From Catenaria anguillulae PL171 (taxonomy: Eukaryota; Blastocladiomycota; Blastocladiomycetes; Blastocladiales; Catenariaceae), in contig MCFL01000019.1 of assembly GCA_002102555.1 (NCBI GenBank), forward strand, positions 186,001 through 250,000: 64,000 bases of DNA, in the 5' to 3' direction. Position numbers and translations under genes: made by a program. Under the pieces are notes generated by a model, which saw nothing but the letters and a program-made list of their open reading frames with translations, did not search any database and had not been told where the DNA came from. The stretch's first letter is position 1. Each line of letters opens with the position of its first letter. Shown here piece by piece: positions 1 to 10,103 of this stretch.

Positions 1-1253
1 ACACGCTTGTGGCCAAGCGCGGGCCTACCATGATCTTGACGGATTCGTCGCGCAACATCCAAGTGATGCGTGCAGGCCACTCGCTGCTGGGCGGCACGTA
101 CACGCGCGGCAACGATGCGGGCGACTCTGTGTTTTACGGGTTCTACTACCATGATGCCCACCGGCTGGTGCGCGATCGCGCATTGAATGCCGCCGTGGAC
201 CTGGGCAAGGACCCGGCACAAGAGGGGATCAAGGGCCTCATGATTGGGTATGGTATTGGCGTTGCTGCCCACGCCTACGTGCACTCTGGAGTGCCGCTCG
301 ACATTGTCGAGCTCGACAAGCACGTGCTGGATCTTGCGCGTGCCTACTTTCCACTGCCTGCGGGCCCGCACGGCGACCCAGCCAATGCCACGTTCCATGT
401 GGCCGATGGCCGCAAGTTTGTCGAGTATACCCGTGGCGCGAGCTACGATTTCGTGATTCACGATGTGTTTTCGGGCGGGTCGGTGCCGTCGGCCATGTTT
501 ACCTGGGAAACATTTGCTCACATGCGGCGCGTGCTCAAGCCGGGCGGCACCTTGTCGGTCAACTTTGTGGGCAGGGCGCACGAGTTGGCGTTCCGGCATG
601 TGGCAAAGACCTTGCGTGCCGTGTTTCCATACGTGCGGTGCTTTGCTGAGATGCCTGAAGGTGCAAACAAGGACGGCGCAGAGGCCGAGGTGCCCCCGAC
701 GGGCAAGGACGATGTGGCAAACTATGTGTTTTATGCGTCGAGCCAGCCCATGGATTTCCGCCCGCCAGAGACGAGGGATGCATTCAATTCCATGATGCGC
801 ACCTATGCCTTGCACAAGCGCATGGAAAACGAAGTGGCACTGCCCGGCCCGCCGCTTGCCAGTGCCGAGAGCAAGGCCGATTTGGTTGCCCGGCGCAAGA
901 ACGTGGCCAGTGAGGCCGACTTGACGCAGGACGACTTGTACTATGAGTACCGTGGATACGGCGATTTGTGGGCCGCGACCACGGACGACGACGAGTTTTG
1001 CGACCCGAGCGCGCCGCCGAGGGACGACGGCAGGTACAAGCTGGCCGTGTCGAGGCCCGGTAGGGTCAAGCGACAGCCGCCCACGAAGGGCGGGCCAAGC
1101 GCGGAGGTGGTCAAGGACATGCCGCATGTGCTTGTGGATGGCGAGGATGAGGATGCAGGCGATCGGTTGGCCGAGGGGTTGGTCGAGGTGGCGTGGAGCC
1201 ATTATCGCATCATGAGGGAGGTGGTGCCCCTCGATGTGTGGCTGGTGTACTGA
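1..1253 (+). CDS. Spermidine/spermine-synthase-like protein, 5' end outside window
   Basis: The reading frame is open from the left edge to TGA at 1251-1253 with no intron. The first ~210 residues carry the Rossmann fold of the spermidine synthase / SAM-methyltransferase superfamily. There is a motif I glycine loop (GLMIGYGIGVAAHAYV), an acidic strand-2 end (VELDKHVLDLARAYF), an FHVADGRKFV segment, the YDFVIHDVFSGG strand where polyamine synthases place a catalytic Asp, and LKPGGTLSVNFVG. Fungal genomes hold a membrane-anchored family of such spermine/spermidine-synthase-like proteins; any N-terminal membrane part here would lie outside the window. The last ~180 residues are charged and unrecognised. 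The fold is clear. The substrate (polyamine aminopropyl transfer or methylation) is not. Confidence 0.72.
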   Translation, partial: TLVAKRGPTMILTDSSRNIQVMRAGHSLLGGTYTRGNDAGDSVFYGFYYHDAHRLVRDRALNAAVDLGKDPAQEGIKGLMIGYGIGVAAHAYVHSGVPLDIVELDKHVLDLARAYFPLPAGPHGDPANATFHVADGRKFVEYTRGASYDFVIHDVFSGGSVPSAMFTWETFAHMRRVLKPGGTLSVNFVGRAHELAFRHVAKTLRAVFPYVRCFAEMPEGANKDGAEAEVPPTGKDDVANYVFYASSQPMDFRPPETRDAFNSMMRTYALHKRMENEVALPGPPLASAESKADLVARRKNVASEADLTQDDLYYEYRGYGDLWAATTDDDEFCDPSAPPRDDGRYKLAVSRPGRVKRQPPTKGGPSAEVVKDMPHVLVDGEDEDAGDRLAEGLVEVAWSHYRIMREVVPLDVWLVY

Positions 1254-1463
1254 TTGTTGGCCGGCGGTCAAAGGCGTTGGCGGATATTGCTTTTTTTTTG
1301 TTCTTGTTCTGTGGTTGTTTTGCACCACGTATTATCTTATTATGTATGTATGTAGCACGTATTGAATGACTCACTGATTTCATATACATCAGCCAATGTC
1401 AATGAAGACGAACCACAGTCGGTATCCCAGCGCATTCAATTGGCAGTTTGTTGTATCAATACC

Positions 1464-3702
1464 ATGGACCCGGAAACCCGCCGCCAGCTCGAAGCCGAGC
1501 GCCTCGCCCGCGTTGCTGCCCGCCGGCACGCCCAGCAGCAAGTCACGCACGCTCCCGCTCAGTCCCTGGCCCTTGCCGCCGGCGACGCTGCTGCCCATGT
1601 GCCCATTCTGCCGACGCAAGTACTCACGGATCCTACGCCTACGCCTGCTGCCGTGGCAAACGTCAAGAAACGCCCGCGGTCGCCCTCGCCGTTGCCTGAA
1701 ACAGACGACATTTTCAAGAGCCGGAGTGCGCCGCCGCCAGTCAAAATGGCCAGGCGTGACGATCATGGCCGCGGCAGTCGCGCAAGGAGCGGTGCCAGCC
1801 AAGATCGGGTCGTGGTGGTCTTGTCGTCGGATACGGACGATGGCGACGGATCTGATGATGACATTAGCATAGTGGAGCCAAAGTCGGCCGTGGCGGCGCC
1901 AGCGACAGCAAGCTCTGATTCTGCTTCTTCGAGGTCGGCAGCAGCAGCGACGACGGCATCTACGGCACGGCAGTACAAGATTCCACCGGCCGTACCGCGG
2001 TCAACTGCACCTCCGCCGTCCCACGGAGGTCCGCACTGCACTCGTCTCCTTGTGTCTCACCGTCATCCGCTAACGACCCACAATGATTGCAGCACAACCA
2101 AAGTATCTCGACGGCGGCTTCTACATGACTGCCGTTGGATCCTCCACTACGCAACACTCAACCGTTCGGTTCTCGGATCTTGTTGACAAGGTGCGTCTCT
2201 CGCCCGTCTGGCTCCAGGTCGCATGCACCCAACTGACATCTACCATGTTGACAGAGCCACATTACAGCCGCTATTCTTTCCTCGTACGTCTGGGAAGAAG
2301 AATGGCTACTGCCACACTTTCCCGCCGACACTCGCTTCTGCTTCATCAACAATGCCAAATCTCCCATCCAACTTCCTGTACGACATGTTTCTTGCAAGTC
2401 GACCACTCTCCTTCTTGACTCATCCGCTCGTGTGCTTTGTAGCCCTCGCTCGCATCCACGTCCAAACTCATCTCCCCACCACTCACTGCCGGCGGCGCCT
2501 TTGGCTGCATGCACACCAAACTATGCCTGCTCGTCTACCCGACCTTTATCCGCTTTGTCCTTGGCTCCGCCAACCTAATCGCCTACGACTGGACTGGCAT
2601 GGCCAACGTGATTTACGTTCACGACTTTCCGCGCCTCACGCCGCAGTCACCACCCAACGCCACCGATTTTTACACCAAGCAGCTTGCGCCGCTACTGCGC
2701 GATCTGGGCGTGCCTGAGGGCATTCACAAGATTGTCGGTCAATGTGACTCGAGCGGCATGGGCAAGCACGGGCGTCGGCTGGTGCGCAGTCGGCCGGGGA
2801 GTTACTTGCCTAGCGACGGGTATGGGCTCGCGGGCATGGTGGATGCGGTCAAGGTTATGGGCTTGCCCCAGGACAAGCCCATGATCATGACGTGTGCCAC
2901 GTCGTCGGTCGGGTCGTTGGACACCGAGTACTTGCGCACGTGGGGCGACGGGATCATGCGCGGCGAGTTTGCCCCGAGTGCGAGTGCGGCAGCAACGACC
3001 GAGGTGAGGATTGTGTATCCGACGAGCGACGAGGTGGTGCGTAGCGTGTATGGCATCGAGGGCGGTGGGAGTTTGTGGTTGAGGAAGGAGGTGTGGGACA
3101 AGCCAGAGTTTCCGAGGCACAGGTTTTGGACGCTGGATGCGCGGTGCCGCGGGTTCTTGTCGCATGCAAAGGTATGCCATGGGGTCGGGTTCATCTCTGT
3201 TGATTTGTTTGCTTCCTCACGCTTTTTTGTGCAGACTATTGTGCTGCTCCCTCAAGACACGGCAAGCACTCGTACCGACGGGAAAACACCTATTGGGCTG
3301 TACTATGCCGGGTCCGTTGACAATCCGCTTCTCACCCGAATTGGCACATACTCACCCGTGCCTCTTTGCGTTTGCTTGGCAGATCGCACAACTTTACCCG
3401 CGCCGCATGGGGCTCACTGACCAAGCGCGAGTCCAAATGCCGAATGAGCAATTATGAGACGGGCATCGTGTGTCCCATCACGAGTGCCGACCAGATTGGC
3501 CGGTCGTTGCCTGTGGCTTACGGGACCGGGTCGAGGAAGTATGTGTTGGGCAAGGAGCCGGGCAAGGGCGGAGATATGCCGTGGGTACGTAGTTTCATCT
3601 ATGTTTTCCGCCGCAGTGTCACGAGCAAAAGGAAAAGGACACTGACTAGCTGCGTCATGGGTTTGCGCATATTCACAGATGCAGGAAGTGTTTCAGGAAT
3701 GA
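1464..3702 (+). CDS. TDP1: Tyrosyl-DNA phosphodiesterase 1 (TDP1)
   Basis: This enzyme hydrolyses the 3'-phosphotyrosyl link left by stalled topoisomerase I and acts in the nucleus. Seven exons are proposed: 1464-2028, 2093-2190, 2255-2377, 2443-3171, 3235-3311, 3383-3584, 3679-3702. Phases close to 605 aa. The ~190-residue N-terminus is low-complexity and acidic (LSSDTDDGDGSDDD), as is usual for TDP1. The catalytic core has YVWEEEWLLPHF, the first HxK motif in CMHTKLCLLV followed by LGSANLIAYDW, and the second in GFLSHAK followed by SHNFTRAAWGSLTK. MSNYETGIVCP and a terminal PW follow. Two donors are GTCCGY (introns 1 and 4). ATG 1464 was chosen because it opens the MDPETRR charged N-terminus; in-frame ATG 1362 is upstream. 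The last exon is very short, so the C-terminus is the least certain part. Confidence 0.88.
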
Positions 3703-4520
3703 GTCAGGGGACTGCTGGAGCTGAATTGGAGACTTTAAGCGTTGGGCATTCTGGCTCATTTTCTCGTGACTGAATATGCATCTCTTTCTTGAGCTCACGA
3801 ATGGTTGTCGACCTGTTTTTGGACGAGTCCAATGACACTCACATTCATACATTGGATTAACTGTTATTTCGCCTTTGATGGATAGGGTCGGACATTGACA
3901 CATCAGGTCAGGAGGTCAGTAGGCGATGACGCATTTTGGTTGTGGCACTCGCAGGATTTGGGAAACTGGCCGGAGCCGAGGACAAGCGGGAAACAGGAAA
4001 GGAAGAGGCGCATTCCGCTGGCAAGTAGGAAAGAGGAAGGAGGCGAACAAGAAAGAGTACACAAGCCCTTTGCCACCCACACACTTTGTGACCAGGAAAT
4101 CCTGATGCTCATGGATCCCGCCGAAAAAAAAAATACGGCAGGAAAAGCTACTACATGATCTCCCGGCCCGCCCCGCCTGCCCGGCTGCCCGGCTGCCTTG
4201 GGCCAGCACCGTTAACGTTCCGAAATTGTAGGCGGTATTGCGCTGTTCCTCGCTCACTTTGTGAAATGCAACCCAATGCAATACATGTCTGATTGATCTT
4301 TTTATCGCTTTTCGCCATTGGCATCCCCGTCGGCGCACCCTTCCATCCACCGACACAGCAAAGTCTCCGTCGTCTCCGCCGTCCCACCGCGCGCTCGCTT
4401 GATCACTCTTCACGACCAACACGGCAACACCAACTCAATACGATCCACGCAGTTCTGCGGGCCCATGGCCCACGGCAACTCCAAATCCGTCCATAACCTC
4501 ACCCGATCAGACACCCCCTG
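3703..4520. other. Intergenic, no supported gene
   Basis: Short ORFs occur on both strands, for example 3895-4158, but none has a recognisable motif, a good start context or matching splice phases. I see no RNA gene or repeat array. Confidence 0.5.
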
Positions 4521-4792
4521 GTGATGCTGATGCTGCTCTTGCTTCCTTCTGGCTATCGCACTTTGCCGACGAAAGCGATGCGTGTGATGAATCCATACCT
4601 TGATTCTCACATGTCCATCGGACCGCATCCAATCTCGACCGATGATGAGAGCGACTTGGGCGACCCCGAAGGCTATCTCATCGACGATGACGCCGATAAT
4701 GGCGACGGCGGCATCACCCCGAACACGGGCAACGCGCCGAAAAAAGCCATGCCTTCCAACGCCCGACGCGATGTTGCATATTCGCTGAGCGC

Positions 4793-5375
4793 ATGTCGAG
4801 CGAACTACGTCAATTCATCAGACGCAAAAGACATGTTTTCCAGCGCCCAACTGACTAGCTGGAGGAAAAAGCCGGATCCATCGCCGTGACCGTCATTATA
4901 TGCGACTTGACCCACGAATGGCACTGCATCGTTCCGAATAACCTGAAGCACGACCCGGACTTGATTGCGTACGCTCAATGTGTTCCTCATTTTCATGCGG
5001 CCGCCTTGGCTCATTTTATCGTGTTTCGGCAGGTTCATTGGCAATGTGATTCAACCCAACGTTCCGATTCTACAGCAGTTGATCCGTAAGACTACGGTTT
5101 TTCAGGAGCGTCAACGGATCCTCGCCTCACAGCTTGCATATACAATCGGCCCCTCTGCCTCAACACAAGTCTCAACAATTGCCCAAGCACCCCCCGCAGT
5201 GTCACGTCCAGTACGGCACGAGGGAGGAAAATCTCGCGCCGCGTCTGCCACCGTGACCGCTACCGCCACCGCTACTGGTGCTGCTGTTGTTGCTGCTGCC
5301 GCCACCACATCCCAGGCCAAGGGTAAAGCCAAGGACAACTGTTGTCCGAGGAGAGCAGGACACGGCCTAGGCTAA
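4793..5375 (+). pseudogene. Decayed or unresolved gene with an in-frame TAG
   Basis: Two segments look coding and are joined by a plausible intron at 4969-5032 (GTACGC..GGCAG, 64 bp, phases match). The first begins at ATG 4793 with a basic helix (MSSELRQFIRRKRHVFQR), is interrupted by in-frame TAG 4856-4858, and resumes with EEKAGSIAVTVIICDLTHEW. The second reads FIGNVIQPNVPILQQLIRK and continues through an Ala/Thr-rich stretch to TAA at 5375. An acidic ORF (4521-4889, with DDESDLGDPEGYLIDDDADN) precedes and overlaps it. I do not recognise the family. It is either a pseudogene or a gene whose introns I could not resolve. Confidence 0.35.
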
Positions 5376-5646
5376 GGCGGATCGCGAAAAGAAGACCCAA
5401 TCGGCAGCAGCACCCAAATTGGCCAAGACCAAGATCAAGGACCCCGGCGCGCCATTCTTTGGGCTGCAACTGTTTTCCGTAATTGACACGGTCGTTTACC
5501 TGACCGAGCTCATGCGCAAGCGCCCATTACCATTGACGCCGCCTGCGATCCTTGTACCAAAGCCCGACGCTGCCTCTGGCCGACCCTCCTCCCCTCCGAC
5601 CGCGCTCAGCGTCACGGGCCCCGTCCCCGTCTCGCCCAACAACGTC

Positions 5647-5745
5647 AGCCACACGCTCGCTGTCACGCTCACAAATGCGAGTCGCTCGCTCACTGTCGCG
5701 CTCGGAAATGCGGATCCGTCGCTCACCGTCGCGCTCTGCGGTGCA
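5647..5745 (+). repeat. Three degenerate 33-bp tandem repeats in an ORF
   Basis: Within the ORF 5419-5757, three consecutive 11-codon units translate as SHTLAVTLTNA, SRSLTVALGNA and DPSLTVALCGA. At DNA level they share a tcgctcactgtcgcgctc core. The surrounding frame is Pro/Ser-rich and has no identifiable domain. Confidence 0.55.
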
Positions 5746-5780
5746 CCCACAGCCTGACGACTTGGGCTCGCAGCACCTTT

Positions 5781-6983
5781 GTGCTTCACCTCCTCCTGGT
5801 TCCAAGCACGCGTTCACGTGTGACGCCGCAACCCACGGTCGGGACCTTTCTTTCGACAATGCGTCAGATGCGCCACGGTACGCAGGTCATGACCACGTCC
5901 AGCAGCAAGTTCGAGGACGAATCATATCCGTTCACTTCCCCGTTCACTCTCGCCCGCCAAGCTCGGATAGCTGAAACTGTATGTTGTAGTCTTGCGGTCT
6001 CTTCAAGTCATTTTCTCTTGCTCACTTCATGGACTCGATTGTCTCATAGCGGGCGTTGTACAAACATCGCGGGTGTGTCAACCTGCAGGAGCTCGTCGGA
6101 GATGAGCGTGAGCATGAGAACTACCTGCAGGGCTGGGATCTGATTGGGCGACTTGGCCGCTACGCCAATAGTGGAGCGGATGGAGTGGAAAAGTGCGCCC
6201 TTCTCATCTACTCCCATTATCTGCCAATGCTTCGTTTTCTCACAGTTCCTGCGCTGCCTCTCATGTAGTACCCTCTGTTGCTTCCTGGCGTTTGATGCCT
6301 TGATTCATGAACGGAACATGTCCATCGAATCCTGCCGTGGTGCTCAGGGCGGTGGTTGGGCGGTCGGGCCAAACTTTCTCAACGAGGTCGAGACATTTGT
6401 CTTCTCATTCCAGTAGCCTGACCGAGAGCTGCCCTGGCCATTCCCTGACCACCCGTGGCCGGCGGGAGGAGGTGCAGGCAATGGTGGTGACGGTGGCAAC
6501 GGCGGTGGTGGGAATGGTGGGCAAGGCGGTGACGGGAATCGCAGGGCTCGTGTGCATGGAGAGAACCACCGCCATGACCCGATTGGTACTAGGATGTCAT
6601 ATGGCGTTGTCTCACTCCAATCCACCCTCGCCCCTGGTCGTACCGCATGACTTCCAACAACAACCCATACGGAAACAACTACATCAGCGTCTCCAGAGGA
6701 CTCGGCCACGACCTCCTTGTCCCATCTCATCCTCGCATCATCCAGCGCCAGAGATGCCTCTGACATTGCCACAGTCGAGCCGCTCGATCTATCGCCGGCG
6801 TCCGAAGCCAAGTCGAACGTTCCTTTTGAGGCCATGGACGACAGCGACGACGAGGACGAGGTGAGCACATCGGCGTCCGAGCGCCGGGACGCGGCACCAC
6901 ACACAGACATCGCCGAAGCGTACATACGCGACGGGGAGGGCTGGAGCGGTACGCTCACTGAGCAGCGCACTAGGGTTGATTGA
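5781..6983 (+). pseudogene. Patchwork coding relics, unknown family
   Basis: One convincing splice joins an exon ending at 5978 (FTLARQARIAET) to one starting at 6050 (RALYKHRGCVNLQELVGDER), via an intron with GTATGT and CTCATAG at matched phase. Reading resumes at about 6250-6413 in another frame (GGWAVGPNFLNEVETFVFSF). It meets TAG 6414-6416, then stays open in the same frame to 6650 through a Gly/Asn-rich stretch (about 6465-6545). A separate acidic segment, 6717-6983, carries EAMDDSDDEDEVSTSASER. Frequent frame changes argue for decay, although missed introns remain possible. No domain was recognised. Confidence 0.3.
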
Positions 6984-7409
6984 CGAATCCCAAGGTGGAT
7001 GGGGTGATGACTCGGAGACCGGCGGCTCGGGCTCAAGTGATGAAGGGCATTAATGGGGGAGAAGAGTCAGTCAAGGTCTTCCAAGTGCAGCAGTCGAGAA
7101 AGTCGAGAGCAGTCGAGTGAAACCTGTGTTCTTCTTGTTCTCGTTCTCGTTCTCGCCATCATGACGATAGTATAAGAAATACATGCGCATCCTGATCGTC
7201 CCGTTGCAACTCAAAGCGGGCGTCACAATGACCAAGCCCGTGACAGCTGCATCACTGCTGACTCAGCGCAATCCACTGCTCGACCCTCCTCGTGGTCTGC
7301 GCTGGCGCCGGCAACGCTACGCCCGCCACCGTCGCTGTCTCCACGCCGCACCTGCTCTCCCGCCAGCAACATCTCTCTCCGGGCCCATGGGGGGGGGGGG
7401 GGAGGGTGC
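6984..7409. other. Gap with a 14-base G tract
   Basis: No supported gene. The stretch includes a homopolymer of 14 G at 7389-7402, immediately before the mobile-element relic. Confidence 0.5.
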
Positions 7410-8860
7410 TTTCGTCTCAGCATCGACCAGCTATTGTTGGGCTCGTCGATTCCAAACACGACTCTCAAGCAAATCGTCCATTTCCCTCCATGGCATGTCA
7501 AACCGCCAGGCGACGCAGTACAAGTTTGCAGTCACCCGCTTGCTCATTTGGCGTGGCCTGAGTACCAACGCGCTCGACACCACCGTTCTTTTCGGCCTGA
7601 CCTTGTCCAAGTCCGGATTTTGGCGACGGTACAACCAGTTCGAGGGCGATTTCGGGCAGGTCGTGCAAGATTGGCTTGGCAAAACGATTCCTCGGTACTT
7701 CCTGATTCTCAACATAGATGATTATCGTGGAATCCACAAGAATCGGTTGGCCGATATGACGTCCAAGGCTAATGCGAAATCATTGCCGGTATTTTTTTTT
7801 TGCCCCCATTTCCATTTTTGCTTTTTCTGCCGCATGCGTTAATTCTTATACTTTTCCTTATCGTAGCACGTCTGTTCTTGGTCATGGCCAGTGCCCGCCC
7901 GTCAGTATTCGGCCTGATATGCCTGCTGTTCGCAGCTGCCTCCAAGTCACTGCCGTCATTGAGTACATGCGCGAGTCGTGTCTGACTGACGAACGGCAAA
8001 CGCCAGCTTTCGCCGTCACGTTCTTGGATGCGAATAAAGATCTCGTGTGCGACATTGTCGGTATCGAATCGGTCGACGCCATGACCCACTCGTATTCAGA
8101 GTCGATTCTCGAGGAGCGCAACAAGCGCGGGTTGGGTGTCGGTACCAGGAGCAGGTGCATTATGGCCGGGTTCCAGGAGGGCGACCTCAAGACTCACGAA
8201 CATTATGCGTCTGCACTTCTTGAGCTCATTGGCAACTACCCGCTTCTCGCAGAGTACACCAAACAGTACCACATAATTTTCCCGGCCGATTTCCCTGGTC
8301 AGCACCAGGTACGACGTGCGGTTGCTCTGTACAAGAAGAGTATGGGCCCAGACTCAAATCACCCGGCTGTGCTGAACGCGATGGCAGGACTCATTCCCAT
8401 TCTTGGTCCGCTGCACTTGTCTCTCAACTTGCGCACGACCCTGTTCAAGGTCCATTACGCCTTTTTCGCCATGCCCTATGTACCTTGGCGCAACTGGCAA
8501 GAAGCTGCCCGAGTCGCCCTCCACGTACCGCATTGACCTGGTCATTGCCTCTCTGGCCCGCGCTTGGTGCATCATCCGCAACAACGTCCTGGCGTTGGTA
8601 AAACAAGCAGGACTTAACATCAAGAAGCGCCCCGACTTGCACTACTTGCTCTTTGTTTTTGGATGAGTGTGTTCCCATCGCGTTCTCTGTGTACGTGCGC
8701 ATCTTCCGCTCTGGTCGTTTCGACAAGTATTTTGCTGCCGTATTCCGTTCCGCCCGTCTCATGCTCCTGATGAACAGCAAGAATTACAAGTTTTTGACCC
8801 TCGTCTTCTCTTGGACGTCCTGTATTGGAAAATTTGTCGTGGCGACCTGTCGTCTGGTCA
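7410..8860 (+). mobile_element. Broken copy of an uncharacterised mobile-element-type protein
   Basis: A long protein can be followed through several frames. It runs from SIDQLLLGSSIPNTTLKQIV to TLSKSGFWRRYNQFEGDFGQ and YFLILNIDDYRGIHKNRL. A likely intron follows (7789-7890, GTATTT..GGCCAG). Reading continues with a ~200-residue exon including FPADFPGQHQVRRAV and IPILGPLHLSLNLRTTLF. The frame shifts near 8480, giving YRIDLVIASLARAWCIIRNN. It shifts again at a T-rich spot near 8655, giving LDECVPIAFSVYVRIFRSGR. A last shift gives LLLDVLYWKI. From memory, the GPLHxSLN plus FRSGxFDxY combination recurs in large uncharacterised repeat-family proteins of early-diverging fungi; I cannot verify that here. 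At least three frame breaks mark this copy as dead. Confidence 0.5.
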
Positions 8861-8985
8861 TTCATCAACCGAACGAAACGTATCGCTCGCAACGGACAGA
8901 AGGGCCCGAGTACCACTACTTCCAAGGCGCTCTTGGTGCATTGGACGGCACACACATTCAAGTATCCGTCCCTGCTTCTGATACC
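8826..8985 (+). mobile_element. PIF/Harbinger DDE transposase fragment
   Basis: One frame gives IHQPNETYRSQRTEGPEYHY followed by YFQGALGALDGTHIQVSVPA. This matches the first catalytic-Asp block of DDE_Tnp_4 (HARBI1-type) transposases, where (A/I)xGxxDGTHI is diagnostic. The expected next block (a YRNRKG-like motif, then the second Asp) is absent after about 8985, so only about 50 residues remain. It abuts and partly overlaps, in another frame, the end of the preceding element relic. This suggests an insertion or recombination junction. Confidence 0.55.
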
Positions 8986-9071
8986 ATCGATTTGTCCATC
9001 AATGATAACCCGTCGAGAAGCAGCATTCATTGATTCGGACCGCGACCCGACCGACAGATACGTTCCAGCAA

Positions 9072-10103
9072 ATGTTTTTGCGTGTTTGCGAGATTGTTTG
9101 CTCTCGGCACGAAGAAGGCAGTTTGGAGGAGCTTGCCGGCCGCCGGGTCCGCTCACCCCCATCTCGACTGTTCTTCAACGCGTTGATGCTGGCATTTGCC
9201 AATGAGCGCGTCGCCGCCTTCCAACGAGTGCTTCAACCAGACCCGCCCGCTGCCCCTGCTCCGTCTAATCCGTTTCGCAGTCTCCCATCGTCCTTCTCCA
9301 GCTTGCAGCCACATTGATGCAAGCAATGCTCTGTGCCGCCTGCAGTATGTTCGTCTCCCGTTTACCGATAACACGACCAACAATTTGTGACAATGTCCCA
9401 TCAACGTTCTTTCAGCGCAATTTTTCAACACGGACGCTTTCTGGCACGCGGTTCCTGGTTGTGGCCGAGGCTTGTGCCGCGTATGTGCCGACTCGATGTT
9501 GGGTGGTGGCCCGTCCAAGGACATGATGTTTTGCTGTCGTGAATGCCGGGTGTTCAAGCGTGACGATGCGTCGTGGCAACTTGGCGACGGCATCATGGAG
9601 GATACGGTGCTCGAACCGGTATGTACATTCATTCTTTTCTTTGCCTCTCCGTCTGTCCAGTTCCAGTCCACTCAATCGCTCCCTTTGTACAACCATAGAT
9701 TTTCCGTGATCTGGTGCGGGTCCTTGGGCGGTCTCTGTTTGGGTTTGGCACGGCCGAAACCAACCCATTGGCGCCACTTCAACTTGCTTTACTCGACCTC
9801 GTCACCGAGACGACCAACTCACATTCAATCCAACCGGACAACACCATCGACAACATATACCACAATCCGTATACCCATGAGTGGCTCGCATCAGAACTTC
9901 GTCGCGCGCAAGAACGGCGCCACGAGACACGGTACTTCCGCCTCCCCACCACGCCGCCTTATCTGGATTCCGTGCCGTATCCCGGAACCGTGCACGTGCG
10001 ACCGGCCGGGGATCCCATGGCCGCGGATGGCCGTGGTGCATCTGAAGATGATCGGCAAGCTCCTGTGCCCCCGACCCAGAACGTCAATGGAGCCAATCGC
10101 TGA
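9072..10103 (+). CDS. RING-like zinc-finger protein
   Basis: Four exons are proposed: 9072-9227, 9281-9344, 9416-9618, 9699-10103. All phases close to 275 aa. Splicing at 9345-9415 assembles a Cys-rich finger: LCAACTQFF, then HAVPGCGRGLCRVCADSM, then FCCRECRVF. The spacing CxxC..CxxxxCxxC..CxxC resembles a RING or related treble-clef finger, with the usual ring His missing or shifted to HAVPGC. RING domains typically act in ubiquitin transfer; that role is inferred only. The C-terminal half has no known domain. The ATG at 9072 is the first in the exon, and an upstream exon is possible. The gene lies just downstream of transposon relics, so it may be element-associated or an intact orphan between relics. 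Confidence 0.5.
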
